The notes beneath the pieces were generated by a model. The model was not told the DNA's origin. It ran no database searches and saw only the letters and a program-made list of their open reading frames with translations. 5,251 bases of DNA. Origin: CAZFCK01 sp964517355 (GTDB taxonomy: Bacteria > Desulfobacterota > Desulfovibrionia > Desulfovibrionales > Desulfovibrionaceae). The translations under genes and the position numbers were made by a program. Shown here piece by piece: positions 5,203 through 5,251 of the stretch. The DNA is taken from contig CAZFCK010000289.1 of assembly GCA_964517355.1 (NCBI GenBank), forward strand, positions 1-5,251. The letters are read 5' to 3'. Position 1 is the stretch's first letter. Every line of letters begins with the position of its first letter.

Positions 5203-5241
5203 TCCGGGGGGAAACCTTTTAAAAAAGGTTCTCCCCCCGGA
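5203..5241. terminator. Strong hairpin after cydB, probable terminator
   Basis: TCCGGGGGGA (5203-5212) pairs with TCCCCCCGGA (5232-5241). After a one-base bulge (C5231), AACCTTT (5213-5219) pairs with AAAGGTT (5224-5230), with a four-base loop. The sequence just after on the + strand is CCCCCTTCC, and the window ends before any T-run could be seen. On the - strand the stem is followed by ACTTTTCT, so it may serve a convergent gene to the right as well. It sits 49 bases after the cydB stop and most likely ends the cydAB transcript. Confidence 0.7.
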
Positions 5242-5251
5242 CCCCCCTTCC

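Noticed and set aside
1..5251. CRISPR array, tRNA or rRNA gene, phage or plasmid replication functions
   Set aside because: No regularly spaced repeats, cloverleaf, rRNA-like sequence, integrase or replication protein was seen in either strand.

Overview
The window carries four complete protein genes, all on the + strand, in two transcription units of different character. GC-rich cydA-cydB (2771-5154) encodes a cytochrome bd-type quinol oxidase. Upstream of it lies a more AT-rich pair (479-2130) made of a TetR-family repressor and a SAM-dependent methyltransferase. The organism looks like a Gram-negative anaerobe or microaerobe, possibly a sulfate reducer of the Desulfovibrionales type. That guess rests on the short-Q-loop CydA, the GC-rich codon use of cydAB and the style of the final G6/C6 hairpin with an A/T-rich inner stem. 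It is an inference; no rRNA or marker gene is present.

Layout. 1-76: two back-to-back hairpins (18-52 and 54-76), resembling an intergenic palindromic unit. 77-399: no convincing gene, only a possible eroded minus-strand reading. 400-456: candidate promoter overlapped by a 33-bp operator built from two TGAAyATGTTCA palindromes. 479-1120: TetR regulator. 1117-2130: methyltransferase, overlapping tetR by ATGA and so probably translationally coupled. 2131-2770: a 640-base gap with no convincing gene but several inverted repeats, two of which (2581-2620 and 2671-2697) are candidate control sites for cydAB. 2771-4072: cydA. 4129-5154: cydB. 5180-5199: a perfect 20-bp palindrome. 5203-5241: a strong terminator-like hairpin.

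How the genes work together. CydA and CydB form a membrane quinol oxidase that reduces O2 to water without pumping; in anaerobes it usually serves O2 defence. All CydA haem ligands and quinol-loop residues that I looked for are present. The TetR-methyltransferase pair looks like a self-contained, self-repressed cassette: the repressor probably senses a small hydrophobic ligand and releases its own operon, raising the methyltransferase, whose substrate cannot be read from sequence. I see no copy of the TetR operator in front of cydA, so the two units are probably regulated independently. The composition contrast suggests that the cassette was acquired separately.

The most interesting items are the tandem-palindrome operator with its TetR-methyltransferase cassette, and the palindromes in front of cydA. 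No clearly unprecedented system is evident.
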